A DNA stretch of 34,510 nucleotides from an uncultured Porphyromonadaceae bacterium (GCA_902493335.1 CABUPJ010000038.1:1-34510); one strand, 5' to 3'. Counted from the stretch's first letter, positions 25,266 to 33,513 are shown. The notes: a model not told the origin generated them from the letters alone. Numbers and translations: made by a program.

Positions 25266-25465
25266 TGATACTTTATCATTCATCTACCGTTGCAGTCAAT
25301 CAACCTGACACTATCCATTCCCGTGATTATCTCGATTTTGGCAAAGGGTTTTATCTGACTTCTATATACGACCAAGCTGTCAAATATGCTCAACGCTTTA
25401 TTCGTCGCAATCGCGATGCATGGCTTAATGGCATTGCGTGCGGCAAAATGTGCGAACATCATTAA
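25265..25465 (+). pseudogene. truncated DUF3990 (ADP-ribosyltransferase-like) gene
   Basis: 66 residues. The first 54 (MILYHSSTVAVNQPDTIHS ... LDFGKGFYLTSIYDQAVKYA ... RDAWLN) match the N-terminal third of DUF3990, including the FGxGFYxT motif related to ADP-ribosyltransferase toxins. Normal members are about 150-200 residues. After AWLN at about position 25430 the frame switches to unrelated residues (GIACGKMCEHH) and stops. The sequence after this point belongs, in another frame, to the next small gene. An internal deletion of a few hundred bases has therefore fused the two, and the toxin should be inactive. Confidence 0.65.
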
Positions 25466-25631
25466 GGCCATTTGCGAGCTGTCTGATTTAACGCTCTCTG
25501 AGGCCACAGATATTTTCTATAAATCGGAAACCGCCGGGCTAATCGAAGAAGGCGTGGCAGATTTGCAATGTCGTAGTGATAAATACCTTGCAACTTTAGT
25601 TCTGGAAGAGAACCAAGAACTACCGTCTTGA
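25437..25631 (+). pseudogene. 5'-truncated small DUF3791-like partner gene
   Basis: In a frame shifted by one from the DUF3990 remnant, about 63 residues read AAKCANIIKAICELSDLTL, then SEATDIFYKSETAGLIEEG, VADLQCRSDKYLATLVLEE. This looks like the C-terminal part of the second small protein that often follows DUF3990. Its own start is lost; an accidental ATG at 25386 inside the DUF3990 remnant opens the same frame. Assignment to DUF3791 is tentative. Confidence 0.5.
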
Positions 25632-25684
25632 AGGAAATAATCCTAAAAAGGCATAAAACAAAGTCACTGAATAAATTTCTCCAC

Positions 25685-25733
25685 AAAACACCGCGTCCGG
25701 CGTCAACAAATGAGTTGCGTCGGACGCTGTTTT
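25685..25733. terminator. bidirectional terminator between the DUF3791 remnant and the TIR gene
   Basis: AAAACA-CGCGTCCGgCG pairs with GCGtCGGACGC-TGTTTT with small mismatches and a loop of about 14 bases. It has A-runs on the left and T-runs on the right. The two flanking genes converge here. Confidence 0.75.
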
Positions 25734-25756
25734 ATTACAAATATTATGTCTGCTTA

Positions 25757-28126
25757 TCAAAGTTTCGCCTTCTGTTCTTCGGCGAATTTGCTGCCGCGGG
25801 AGATGGCCTTGTCATAATACTGGCGCGCCTTGGCCTTGTCTGCCGGACGTCCGAGGGCATAGTGATAGAGCACTCCCGTCCAGGCCGCGCCTGCGGCGTC
25901 GCCTAAGGCATCGGCCTTCTGATAATACTTCTCTGCGAGCGAATAGTCTCTTGAGATCTTGCCGTTGTAATAGAGATGACCGAGATAGACCCAGGCCTGC
26001 GCATTGTTCTTCTCACCGGCGAGCTCATAAAAACGTTTTGCCTTGTTGACGTCAACCGGCACTCCGAGACCATCCTCACACATCACGCCCATGCGCAACC
26101 ATACGCTGGCATTGGGGAATCGGTCGACACTGGCCTGATAATAGCGGTAGGCTTCGGCATAATCCTTGGCGTTATAGAGGCTGTTGGCCTTGTCGATGAG
26201 CTGGCCTTCGGTCATCGTCGACAGCGGGTCGGACGCATTGCCGCTTTTGAGTTTCTCGAGGGCCTTGCGGGCGCTCTCGTTGCCACCGTCAGCGGCTTTG
26301 CGGTACCAGCGCTTCGCTTCGTCGAGATTGGCGGTTACACCCTTGCCGTACTCGTAGGCATAGCCCAGACTGTATTGCGAGTAAACATGCCCGAGATCGG
26401 CGGCCTTGCGGTAATATTCGACCGATTTGGGGAGGTCGACTTCGACACCGCGACCATAATAGTAGTCGTTACCGACTGCGCCAAGAGCGCGCTTGTCGTT
26501 TTTGGCGGCAAGCTTCATAAACCATGAATGAGCCTCCTTCTCATCCTTGACACAGCCATTACCGTCTTTCAGCGCCACACCGAGCCAGTACATGGCTGAA
26601 TCGTGGTCCTGCTCGGCAGCCTTGCGGTACCATTTATACGACTCGGCATAATTTTTCTCGGCATCATATATGACTGCGAGATTATACTGGGCGTAACGGT
26701 AGCCCTGCTGTGCCGACATCATATAATATTTGCGGGCCGTCTCGGGATCTTTCGACATGCCCTCGGCGTTGTTTGCCATCCAGCCCACTCGGAACTGCGC
26801 CCACGAGCTGCCGGCGTCGGCAGCCTTGCGGTATTTCGGGACGGCCTCGGAATATTTGGCTGCATCATATAGTTTGTCGGCCTGTTTGACGAGTTCGTCA
26901 ACCGATGATTTCGACATGGCTGTCGAGTTTGTGGTCGTCGACGTCGATGATGATGACTTCGAGAGGCGCTCATACTGCTCTTTTGCATATTTATTACCCT
27001 TGTCGGCGGCCTCTTTATAGTATTTTTTGGCCATTTCGAGATCTTTGGTCACGCCCTTGCCATACTCATAGCACATGCCGAGATTCGACGTAGCATAGAC
27101 GTTGCCGGCCTCATAGCCACGGCGGAAGTAGTCGACCGCCTTACCGTAATCGACCGCGACGCCCGTACCGTTATAATAATCATTGCCGAGCGAGTTATAT
27201 CCGCGCCCGTCGCCCTTGTCGGCGAGTTTCTTATGCCAGCGATGGGCTTCAGCGAGGTCTTTGGCGCAGCCCTCGCCATTGGCGAGGAGCAAACCGAGAT
27301 TGTGCATTGCCGACGCATGGTCCTGCTCGGCTGCCTTGCTGTACCATTTGTATGCCTCGGTCTTCTGGTTCAGGTCTATGTCATATATCACGCCGAGATT
27401 ATACTGCGCGTAGTTATATCCCTGATTGGCCGACATGGTATAATATTTGCGGGCCGTATCGACGTTTTTCGTGACGCCCTCGGCGTTGTTTGCCATCCAC
27501 GCCACGCGGAACTGGCACCAGTAATCGCCGGCGTCGGCGGCCTTGAGGTAGAGCTGATATGCTTCGCTGTATTTCTTCTGATTATAGAGGGCGTCGGCGG
27601 CGCCTTTGGTCTTGTCAATCTCGGCCTGGGTCATCGATGTCGTTCCTCCGCCGACGTCGACAGTGCCGCTGTCCCTGCCGAGACCGCCGGGCACCCTGGT
27701 CGGGCGGCGCGGTGTGTTCGCGGCCTCGCGTCCGAGCAGCTGAAGCAGGTCGTTCATAAGCACCGTGTCGATGGGATGCTGCTCGATCGTGCGCCAGTTG
27801 ATTCCCGAGAAGATAAAGCGCATCTTCTTGGGCATCTGCGAGCCATCGATGATATACGGCAGTATCGAGTTGGGCTGTTTCTCGTTGAAAGCGAATGTTA
27901 TCTCGCTGTTGGTAAACTTAGAGACATAAGAGTTCTCGCTCGCGAGAAAGAGAAATATCTTGCAGTCGGTGATGGCGTCGGCGAGCACTTCCGGGAATTC
28001 CATGCCGCCGGCTATTCCCTGACGGTCTATGAAATACGTGATGCCGACGCGGTCGAGCGCCGCGCAGATGCGTTCGGCGATCATCGTGTCCTTGCGGCTG
28101 TAGCTGATAAATATATCCTGGTCCAT
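25757..28126 (-). CDS. TIR domain protein with Sel1-like repeats
   Basis: 789 residues, no signal peptide, so cytoplasmic. TIR domain at 1-135: DIFISYSRKDTMIAERI (box 1), GITYFIDRQGIAGGMEF, IFLFLASENSYVSKFTNSEI. Glu75 sits where the catalytic Glu of NAD-cleaving TIRs lies. A Pro/Gly linker spans 136-165. Then come about 15 Sel1/TPR-type repeats (SAMHNLGLLLANGEGCAKD, YATSNLGMCYEYGKGVTKD). Residues 166-386 and 407-626 are a near-repeat of the same module, with a partial third at 637-789; a Ser/Thr linker (390-407) separates the first two. Bacterial TIRs often deplete NAD in anti-phage defence or signal through cyclised ADP-ribose. Here no cognate effector is adjacent. Confidence 0.85.
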   Translation of the reverse strand: MDQDIFISYSRKDTMIAERICAALDRVGITYFIDRQGIAGGMEFPEVLADAITDCKIFLFLASENSYVSKFTNSEITFAFNEKQPNSILPYIIDGSQMPKKMRFIFSGINWRTIEQHPIDTVLMNDLLQLLGREAANTPRRPTRVPGGLGRDSGTVDVGGGTTSMTQAEIDKTKGAADALYNQKKYSEAYQLYLKAADAGDYWCQFRVAWMANNAEGVTKNVDTARKYYTMSANQGYNYAQYNLGVIYDIDLNQKTEAYKWYSKAAEQDHASAMHNLGLLLANGEGCAKDLAEAHRWHKKLADKGDGRGYNSLGNDYYNGTGVAVDYGKAVDYFRRGYEAGNVYATSNLGMCYEYGKGVTKDLEMAKKYYKEAADKGNKYAKEQYERLSKSSSSTSTTTNSTAMSKSSVDELVKQADKLYDAAKYSEAVPKYRKAADAGSSWAQFRVGWMANNAEGMSKDPETARKYYMMSAQQGYRYAQYNLAVIYDAEKNYAESYKWYRKAAEQDHDSAMYWLGVALKDGNGCVKDEKEAHSWFMKLAAKNDKRALGAVGNDYYYGRGVEVDLPKSVEYYRKAADLGHVYSQYSLGYAYEYGKGVTANLDEAKRWYRKAADGGNESARKALEKLKSGNASDPLSTMTEGQLIDKANSLYNAKDYAEAYRYYQASVDRFPNASVWLRMGVMCEDGLGVPVDVNKAKRFYELAGEKNNAQAWVYLGHLYYNGKISRDYSLAEKYYQKADALGDAAGAAWTGVLYHYALGRPADKAKARQYYDKAISRGSKFAEEQKAKL

Positions 28127-28163
28127 GGCTATTAGCTGTGTGTATATTAGGCTTTATATATCG

Positions 28164-28171
28164 CAAAGATA
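28164..28171 (-). promoter_or_regulatory. -7 box for the TIR-Sel1 gene
   Basis: The minus strand reads TATCTTTG, a full match, about 38 bases upstream of the ATG at 28126. Only a weak TTGT is found 19 bases further upstream. Confidence 0.5.
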
Positions 28172-28219
28172 AGTATTTATTCCTATACAGACAACCCGGC
28201 GAATAATTTTATCAATGAT

Positions 28220-28251
28220 TTTGCAATTATAAATTAGTTTGCGTAATTTTG
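28220..28251 (+). promoter_or_regulatory. consensus promoter for the NSS transporter operon
   Basis: TTTG at 28220-28223, a 20-base spacer, then TAATTTTG at 28244-28251. Both boxes match perfectly. The start would be near 28258. This excludes a TTG start at 28249 for the transporter. Confidence 0.8.
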
Positions 28252-28290
28252 CGTCAATTTTACAGCATAGTCAACAAATCATCGTACATA

Positions 28291-29655
28291 ATGTCAAAGA
28301 AAGCTCAATTCGGTTCAAAAATAGGATTGATCGCAGCGACCGTGGGCTCTGCCGTCGGACTGGGAAATGTATGGCGTTTCCCGGCCGAGACACAGAACAA
28401 CGGCGGTGCGGCCTTTCTTATTCTCTATATAGCCTGCGTCCTGGTGCTCGGCATCCCCGTGATGCTGGCCGAGTTCTCGCTCGGCCGAGCCGGCCGCAAT
28501 GACGCCGCCGGCTCGTTCAGCCGTCTGTCGCCCGGCTCGAAATGGCCTCTCGTCGGCGGCCTCGCCATCATAGCCTCTTACCTCATACTCTGCTATTATA
28601 TGGTCGTCGCCGGCTGGACTCTCGAATATCTCTGGGAATCGGTGACCGGCAACCTCTACAACGGTCTGGGCGAGGGAGACGCCACACTCGACCATGCCTT
28701 CACCGGCAAGATGAAGCAATATATCTTCTCTGACTTCGCGCCGCTGACAGCGACCTGGGCTGTCATCCTGATCAATATCGGCATACTGCTCGGCGGCGTT
28801 CAGAAAGGCATCGAACGCCTGTCGAACATACTCATGCCTCTGCTTTTTCTGATACTCGTCGTGCTCTGTGCCGTGACGCTGAGTCTGCCCGGCGCAGGCC
28901 GCGGCCTCGAATTTTTCCTCTCGCCCGACTTCTCCAAGATCACGCCCGAGGTGTTTGTCAGCGCGCTCGGCCAAACATTTTTCTCTCTCAGCCTCGGCAT
29001 GGGCATTCTCATAACATACGCGTCATATTACCCCGACGACACCCGGCTGACGCGCACGTCGGTCATCGTGTCGATGATGAGTCTGCTCGTCGCCATCCTC
29101 ACCGGCTGCATAATATTCCCGGCGGTGACGACATTCGGCCTCGACGACCACAGCCTCGCCGGCGCCACTCTCGTCTTTGTCACACTGCCCGAAGTGTTCA
29201 CCAACATGCCGGGCACGGTGCTTTGGTCGATAATGTTCTTCCTGCTTCTGCTGGTCGCCGCGCTGACGTCGACAGTGTCGATAGCCGAAGTGTCGATAGC
29301 CTTCATGCAGAACCACTTCTCGATGAGCCGCCGGCGCGCATGCCTGACGGTGATGCTGCCGCTCTTTGTCTTCAGTTCGGTCTGCTCGCTGTCATACGGC
29401 TCTCTGAGCGATTTCACGATAACCGGCAAGAATATATTCGACTTCCTCGACTCGACAACGACCGACATACTGCTGCCGCTTGTCTCCATCGGGGTCTGTG
29501 TCTATGTCGGCTGGTTTGGCCCGCACCATCTTCTCGACGAACAGCTCTCAAACCACGGCACCATCAAATCTCGCATCACCTCGGCCGTGGCTTTCGTAAT
29601 ACGCTATGTCGCGCCGCTTCTCATAGCCGCCATCATGATTTCAAAGCTTATCTGA
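28291..29655 (+). CDS. neurotransmitter:sodium symporter (NSS/SNF) family transporter
   Basis: 454 residues from the ATG at 28291. The N-terminus has FGSKIGLIAATVGSAVGLGNVWRFP, the unwound helix 1 that binds Na and substrate, then NNGGAAFLILYI. About 11-12 membrane helices. FSLSLGMGILITYASYYPDD corresponds to the helix 6 substrate site. Bacterial relatives import amino acids such as tryptophan, leucine or tyrosine with sodium. The 11-12 helix form lacking a long C-terminal tail is common in Bacteroidetes. The substrate cannot be read from sequence. It is first of a three-gene operon. Confidence 0.88.
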   Translation: MSKKAQFGSKIGLIAATVGSAVGLGNVWRFPAETQNNGGAAFLILYIACVLVLGIPVMLAEFSLGRAGRNDAAGSFSRLSPGSKWPLVGGLAIIASYLILCYYMVVAGWTLEYLWESVTGNLYNGLGEGDATLDHAFTGKMKQYIFSDFAPLTATWAVILINIGILLGGVQKGIERLSNILMPLLFLILVVLCAVTLSLPGAGRGLEFFLSPDFSKITPEVFVSALGQTFFSLSLGMGILITYASYYPDDTRLTRTSVIVSMMSLLVAILTGCIIFPAVTTFGLDDHSLAGATLVFVTLPEVFTNMPGTVLWSIMFFLLLLVAALTSTVSIAEVSIAFMQNHFSMSRRRACLTVMLPLFVFSSVCSLSYGSLSDFTITGKNIFDFLDSTTTDILLPLVSIGVCVYVGWFGPHHLLDEQLSNHGTIKSRITSAVAFVIRYVAPLLIAAIMISKLI

Positions 29656-29661
29656 CGAAAG

Positions 29662-29952
29662 ATGAAACTGAGACTCACCTCTCTCGAAACTGTCGCCATG
29701 ACGGCTCTTGTCGTCGCGCTTGCCGTGGGCGTGGCTGTGACCTCATGTCCGACCGGCGGCCGCAGCGGCGCCATCGAGCGCCACATCGCCGACGCCGACA
29801 GTGTCGCCGCCGTCATCGAAGCCGCCAAAGCCAGCGCTCCGGGTGACAGCACCACCGCCACACAAACCCGCCGGCGCACAGCCAAACCCACCAAAAAAGC
29901 CGCGGGCAAGGCCGTGAGCCGCAATTACCTTGATGAACCTGTCAACAAATGA
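29662..29952 (+). CDS. small lipoprotein-like protein, low complexity
   Basis: 96 residues. A membrane segment (TVAMTALVVALAVGVAVTSC) ends in VTSC, a plausible lipobox. The rest is Ala/Thr/Ser rich with a basic stretch (RRRTAKPTKKAAGK), probably disordered. No family recognised. It starts 7 bases after the transporter stop and overlaps the VanZ-like gene by four bases (ATGA), so it is in the same operon. Confidence 0.6.
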   Translation: MKLRLTSLETVAMTALVVALAVGVAVTSCPTGGRSGAIERHIADADSVAAVIEAAKASAPGDSTTATQTRRRTAKPTKKAAGKAVSRNYLDEPVNK

Positions 29953-30347
29953 AACGAATCAAAACATTTTTCTGCCAATACTGGCCAACACTGATTGTCA
30001 TAGGCCTGATACTCTATGCCACGCTGTCGTCAGACCCCACGGGCGATGTCAGCATCGAGATACCCCATCTCGACAAACTTATCCACGCCATAATGATGGG
30101 CGGACTTGTCGGCTCCATCGCCTTCGACTATAAAAGAGCTGAACGCCAACGGCAGTTGACGTTCAGATTCATGTCTACAGTGGCTGCATATGTCATGGTG
30201 GCCTGTATAGCCGACGAACTCGCCCAGGCTTATCTGACCGACAGCCGTTCGGGCGATGTTCTTGATCTGCTGGCCGACTGGGCCGGCGTCTGGGTGGCCG
30301 TCTTCACGGCTCCGCCGGCTGTCAACCGTGTGCTGAGACGGAGGTGA
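29949..30347 (+). CDS. VanZ-like membrane protein
   Basis: 132 residues, four predicted helices. Motifs: DKLIHAIMMGGLVGSIAFDY (the conserved DKxxHxxxxxxL), ADELAQAYLTDSRSGDVLDLLADWAGV (the conserved E..Q...RxxxxxDxxxDxxG). VanZ-family proteins are membrane proteins linked in some bacteria to teicoplanin resistance, but most are of unknown role. No vanHAX genes are nearby, so resistance is not implied. Last of the transporter operon. Confidence 0.78.
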   Translation: MKRIKTFFCQYWPTLIVIGLILYATLSSDPTGDVSIEIPHLDKLIHAIMMGGLVGSIAFDYKRAERQRQLTFRFMSTVAAYVMVACIADELAQAYLTDSRSGDVLDLLADWAGVWVAVFTAPPAVNRVLRRR

Positions 30348-30368
30348 CACCTCCCCCCTGCTCTCCGC

Positions 30369-31388
30369 TTATTTCTTATCCATAAACTCACGGACGGCGG
30401 CCTTGAGTTCGTCGCCCTGCTTGTCACGCACGAGAATCTTGCCGTCAGGACCGTAGAGGATTATGCAGGGGATGCCGTTGATGCCGTAAAGGTCGGTCGG
30501 CACATTGCCTGCGTTGATGATGCAGGGCCAAGGCAGCTCGTGGCTGACGATGGCGGCCTCGGTGTCGGCAGGCTGATCCCAGACGGCTACGCCGAGCACG
30601 TCGAGACCCTTGTCTTTATACTCGCTGTAAAGCTCCTTGAGCACAGGAAGCTGACGCAGGCACGGGCCGCACCAGCTTGCCCAGTAGTCGACAAGCACAT
30701 AACGTCCTTTGGCGACATAATCGCTCAGACGGTAGGTCTTGCCCTGATATTCGACCTCAAAGTCAGCAAACATGTTGCCCGGCGATGTGGCCTGACGGCG
30801 TGCGTGAGACTCTTTGATCTTGCCGACGCGCTGATATGAGGCGAGCGCGGGATATTTCTTCAGCGCGGCCTCGAATTCAGCGGGCTCAAGCGAACCGGCG
30901 TCCTGGATGAAGAGGTAATAGGCTATCGGGCTGTCGAGGTTTTCGGCTATCTGCGAGTCGATATATTTCTGATAGCCGGCATAGATGGCCTCGCGCTCGG
31001 CGTCAGTGGCGGCGCCGCGGAATTTACCGGCGATGGCGCCCACCGAGTCGCTGATGGCCTTGAGGCGGTCGTTGAGCATAGAGCCGAAAGCGCCGTGCTC
31101 GTGATTGTAGCCTATCGTGCCGCTCTCGAGAATGAAGGTGCCGACACGCTGTCCGTCGACAAGCACTCGGGCGACGACGGGCTCGTCGATCTCGCCGGTG
31201 AACACGGCTGCCTTGTCGGCCACGATGACGCTGTCAATCTTGTCGCCGGTGTCAAAATTAACCATATAGGCCATAGCACCCTCCTCGTCTTCGCCGAAGG
31301 GGATGATGACCTTGTATTTCTCGGCCGAAGCCGTCAGGCAGCAAAGCGATGCCGCCGCAAAAAGAAGTGTCCTGAATGTCTTTTTCAT
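30369..31388 (-). CDS. TlpA/thioredoxin-like protein with N-terminal DUF4369
   Basis: 339 residues from the ATG at 31388; another ATG is one codon upstream at 31391, and a longer frame to 31436 adds a basic, non-signal N-terminus and is rejected. Signal peptide TLLFAAASLCCLTASA. DUF4369 spans about 25-120, a helical linker follows to about 200, and the AhpC/TlpA thioredoxin fold starts at ADFEVEYQGKTYRLSDY. The redox site is WCGPC (Cys240 and Cys243), with the cis-Pro in NGIPCIILYGPDGKIL. It is probably an exported thiol-disulfide reductase. It is divergent from the hexosaminidase gene. Confidence 0.85.
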   Translation of the reverse strand: MKKTFRTLLFAAASLCCLTASAEKYKVIIPFGEDEEGAMAYMVNFDTGDKIDSVIVADKAAVFTGEIDEPVVARVLVDGQRVGTFILESGTIGYNHEHGAFGSMLNDRLKAISDSVGAIAGKFRGAATDAEREAIYAGYQKYIDSQIAENLDSPIAYYLFIQDAGSLEPAEFEAALKKYPALASYQRVGKIKESHARRQATSPGNMFADFEVEYQGKTYRLSDYVAKGRYVLVDYWASWCGPCLRQLPVLKELYSEYKDKGLDVLGVAVWDQPADTEAAIVSHELPWPCIINAGNVPTDLYGINGIPCIILYGPDGKILVRDKQGDELKAAVREFMDKK

Positions 31389-31505
31389 CATTATAATATT
31401 GCGGCGCCGTTGACTGCGCCATGTTTGTCTCGGCAAAAATACACAAAAAATTATAATATCGGCTTCTTTGCATGCCGATAAGCCCGATGATATAGTTTTT
31501 TTTAG

Positions 31506-31513
31506 TAGATTTG
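31506..31513 (+). promoter_or_regulatory. -7 box for the beta-hexosaminidase gene
   Basis: TAGATTTG, a full match, 43 bases ahead of the ATG at 31556. It overlaps an in-frame TTG at 31511, so translation cannot start there. No spaced TTTG was found. Confidence 0.45.
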
Positions 31514-31555
31514 CACATAACCAAGCATTATCCTATAACTCAACACCTCCAATCA

Positions 31556-33202
31556 ATGAAATTTATCAAGACCATAGCCCGCGCGGCAGTCGTTCTGGCA
31601 CTGACATGCGCCTGTCTGCCTGCCGCAGCCGCCCCGAAAGCCAATTTCAAAGTCATCCCCATGCCGCGTGAAGTCGTCTACACCGACAATGCCGCTCCAT
31701 TCGTTCTGCGCGACGGCGTGAAGGTATATTATCCCGCCGACAACGCCACGCTCGCCAAATATGCCGGTTTCCTCGCCGGATATGTCAAGGAACAGACCGG
31801 CATCTCGCTCGCGCCCACGGCCGGCAACGGCAATGACGGCATCAGCCTCGCCGTCGGAGGCGAGGGGAAGCCCGAGGGCTACTCTCTCACTGTCAAGGCC
31901 GACGGCGTCACCATCACGGCCCCCGACAACGGCGGTGTCTTCTACGGCATCCAGACCCTGCGCAAATCACTGCCCGCCGGCAAAGCCGCGTCAATCGAAC
32001 TGCCCGCCGTCAGTGTCATCGACTACCCGCGTTTCGGCTACCGCGGCGCCCATCTTGATGTCAGCCGCCACTTCTTCACGACCGACTCGGTCAAGCGCTT
32101 CATCGACATCATGGCCATGCATAACATGAACCGCCTCCACTGGCATCTGACCGACGACCAGGGCTGGCGCATCGAAATCAAGAAACACCCGCGCCTCGCC
32201 GCCGAAGGCTCGAAGCGCAAAGGCACGGCCATCAAAGGCCGCCCGGGTGAATTCGACGGCATACCTCACGGCGGCTTCTACACTCAGGACGAGGCCCGCG
32301 ACATAATCGCATATGCAGCCGACCGCAACATCACCGTCATCCCCGAGATCGACATGCCCGGTCATATGCAGGCCGCTCTCGCCGTATATCCCGAACTGGG
32401 CTGTACGGGCGGTCCGTATGAAGTCTGGCAGGACTGGGGCATCACAAACGAAGTGCTCTGCGCCGGCAACGACAGGATATATGACTTCATCGACGACGTC
32501 CTCGCCGAGGTTATCGACATCTTCCCCTCTGAATACATCCACATCGGCGGCGACGAATGTCCGAAGTTCCGCTGGCAGGAGTGCCCCAAATGTCAGGCCA
32601 AAATCAAAGAGCTCGGCCTTGTATCCGACGGGCACCACACAGCCGAACAGCTGCTTCAGAACCACGTCATGGACCACGCCGAGAAATTTGTCAATGCCCG
32701 CGGACGCAAGATAATCGGCTGGGACGAGATACTCGAAGGGAAAGTGTCGCCCACGGCAACCATAATGTCGTGGCAGGGCATAGACGGCGGCATCACGGCT
32801 GCCCGCTCGGGTCACGACGTCATCATGACGCCGACGGCATATCTCTATTTCGACTATTTCCAGAGCCGCGAGCCCAATGAACCACACGGCTGCTTCAACT
32901 ATGTCCCCGTCGACAAGGTCTACAGCTTCGACCCCGTTCCTTCGGTACTCACCCCTGAAGAAGGCAAGCACATTCTCGGTGTCCAGGCCAACATGTGGAC
33001 CGAACGCCTTTTCCATTTCACCGACGTCGAATATCAGGCACTTCCCCGCTATGCGGCTCTGAGCGAGATACAGTGGGTCGACCCCTCGACGAAAGACTAC
33101 ACGATGTTTCTACGCCGTCTTCCTCAGCTGATGGATATCTATGAGGTATACGGCTTCAATTACGCGGCCCACCTGCGCCGTCTAAACCAGCCGCTCGAAT
33201 AA
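31556..33202 (+). CDS. glycoside hydrolase family 20 beta-N-acetylhexosaminidase
   Basis: 548 residues. Signal peptide to about 26 (AAVVLALTCACLPAAAA). GH20b domain at about 30-155. The catalytic (beta/alpha)8 barrel begins at FGYRGAHLDVSRHFF. HWHLTDDQGWRIEI and IPEIDMPGH line the pocket. HIGGDE holds Asp333 and Glu334, the catalytic pair for substrate-assisted hydrolysis. It releases terminal GlcNAc or GalNAc from glycans such as mucin or chitobiose, in the periplasm or at the surface. The TAA stop is also the left TAA flank of the inserted element at 33203. Confidence 0.92.
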   Translation: MKFIKTIARAAVVLALTCACLPAAAAPKANFKVIPMPREVVYTDNAAPFVLRDGVKVYYPADNATLAKYAGFLAGYVKEQTGISLAPTAGNGNDGISLAVGGEGKPEGYSLTVKADGVTITAPDNGGVFYGIQTLRKSLPAGKAASIELPAVSVIDYPRFGYRGAHLDVSRHFFTTDSVKRFIDIMAMHNMNRLHWHLTDDQGWRIEIKKHPRLAAEGSKRKGTAIKGRPGEFDGIPHGGFYTQDEARDIIAYAADRNITVIPEIDMPGHMQAALAVYPELGCTGGPYEVWQDWGITNEVLCAGNDRIYDFIDDVLAEVIDIFPSEYIHIGGDECPKFRWQECPKCQAKIKELGLVSDGHHTAEQLLQNHVMDHAEKFVNARGRKIIGWDEILEGKVSPTATIMSWQGIDGGITAARSGHDVIMTPTAYLYFDYFQSREPNEPHGCFNYVPVDKVYSFDPVPSVLTPEEGKHILGVQANMWTERLFHFTDVEYQALPRYAALSEIQWVDPSTKDYTMFLRRLPQLMDIYEVYGFNYAAHLRRLNQPLE

Positions 33203-33235
33203 GAGCTTGTTTAATAACAAATGTTTATGCCAAGG

Positions 33236-33329
33236 TCGCTTAGCTTGAGATGATTTTCGTTTTGTGACGAAGGAGTGTACCGGATGTACATGACTGAGGA
33301 GCAACGCGAAAAGCGGCCAGGATAAGCGA
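33236..33329. ncRNA. nested palindromic core of the element, candidate structured RNA
   Basis: Three nested arm pairs share one centre: TCGCTTA (33236) with TAAGCGA (33323), TTTTCG (33254) with CGAAAA (33307), and TGTAC (33276) with GTACA (33286) around a five-base loop. In RNA these would stack into one long interrupted hairpin. No promoter is visible at its left; transcription could come from the hexosaminidase gene. RNA function is inference. Confidence 0.4.
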
Positions 33330-33399
33330 GCCGGAAGTAACATTATTATAACCGACAAGTCTCAATATTAAATTTAAAAAGATTTATATTCGCAAAATA

Positions 33400-33513
33400 A
33401 TGAAAAAATATTACCGTATGACTGCCATTCGCCGGCATCTTCCCGCATGTTCTTCGGTCGTTATGGAGCCCCATAACTCCCTCATCACACGCGAAAATCT
33501 GCTCGACGACTGA
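33400..33513 (+). CDS. possible 37-residue peptide inside the element
   Basis: ATG at 33400, TGA at 33511-33513. The peptide starts MKKYYRMTAIRRHL, contains ACSSVVMEPHNS and ends TRENLLDD. TATATTCG at 33385-33392, one base off a -7 box, lies just upstream. The frame stops four bases before the right terminal repeat. A hairpin (GTTATGG/CCATAAC, 33460-33477) lies inside it. No homologue is recognised; it may be captured or accidental. Confidence 0.3.
   Translation: MKKYYRMTAIRRHLPACSSVVMEPHNSLITRENLLDD

Noticed and set aside
25757..28126. Thoeris or TIR-STING type defence operon
   Set aside because: No ThsA-like, STING-like or other effector gene is adjacent; the TIR gene stands alone between convergent and divergent neighbours.
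27233..28135. Long plus-strand frame opposite the TIR-Sel1 gene (300 codons)
   Set aside because: Antisense shadow of a gene with clear TIR and Sel1 motifs.
29949..30347. Glycopeptide resistance gene
   Set aside because: VanZ-like folds are widespread and no vanRSHAX genes are present.
31991..33016. Minus-strand frame opposite the GH20 gene (341 codons)
   Set aside because: Antisense shadow of a gene with the catalytic GGDE pair.
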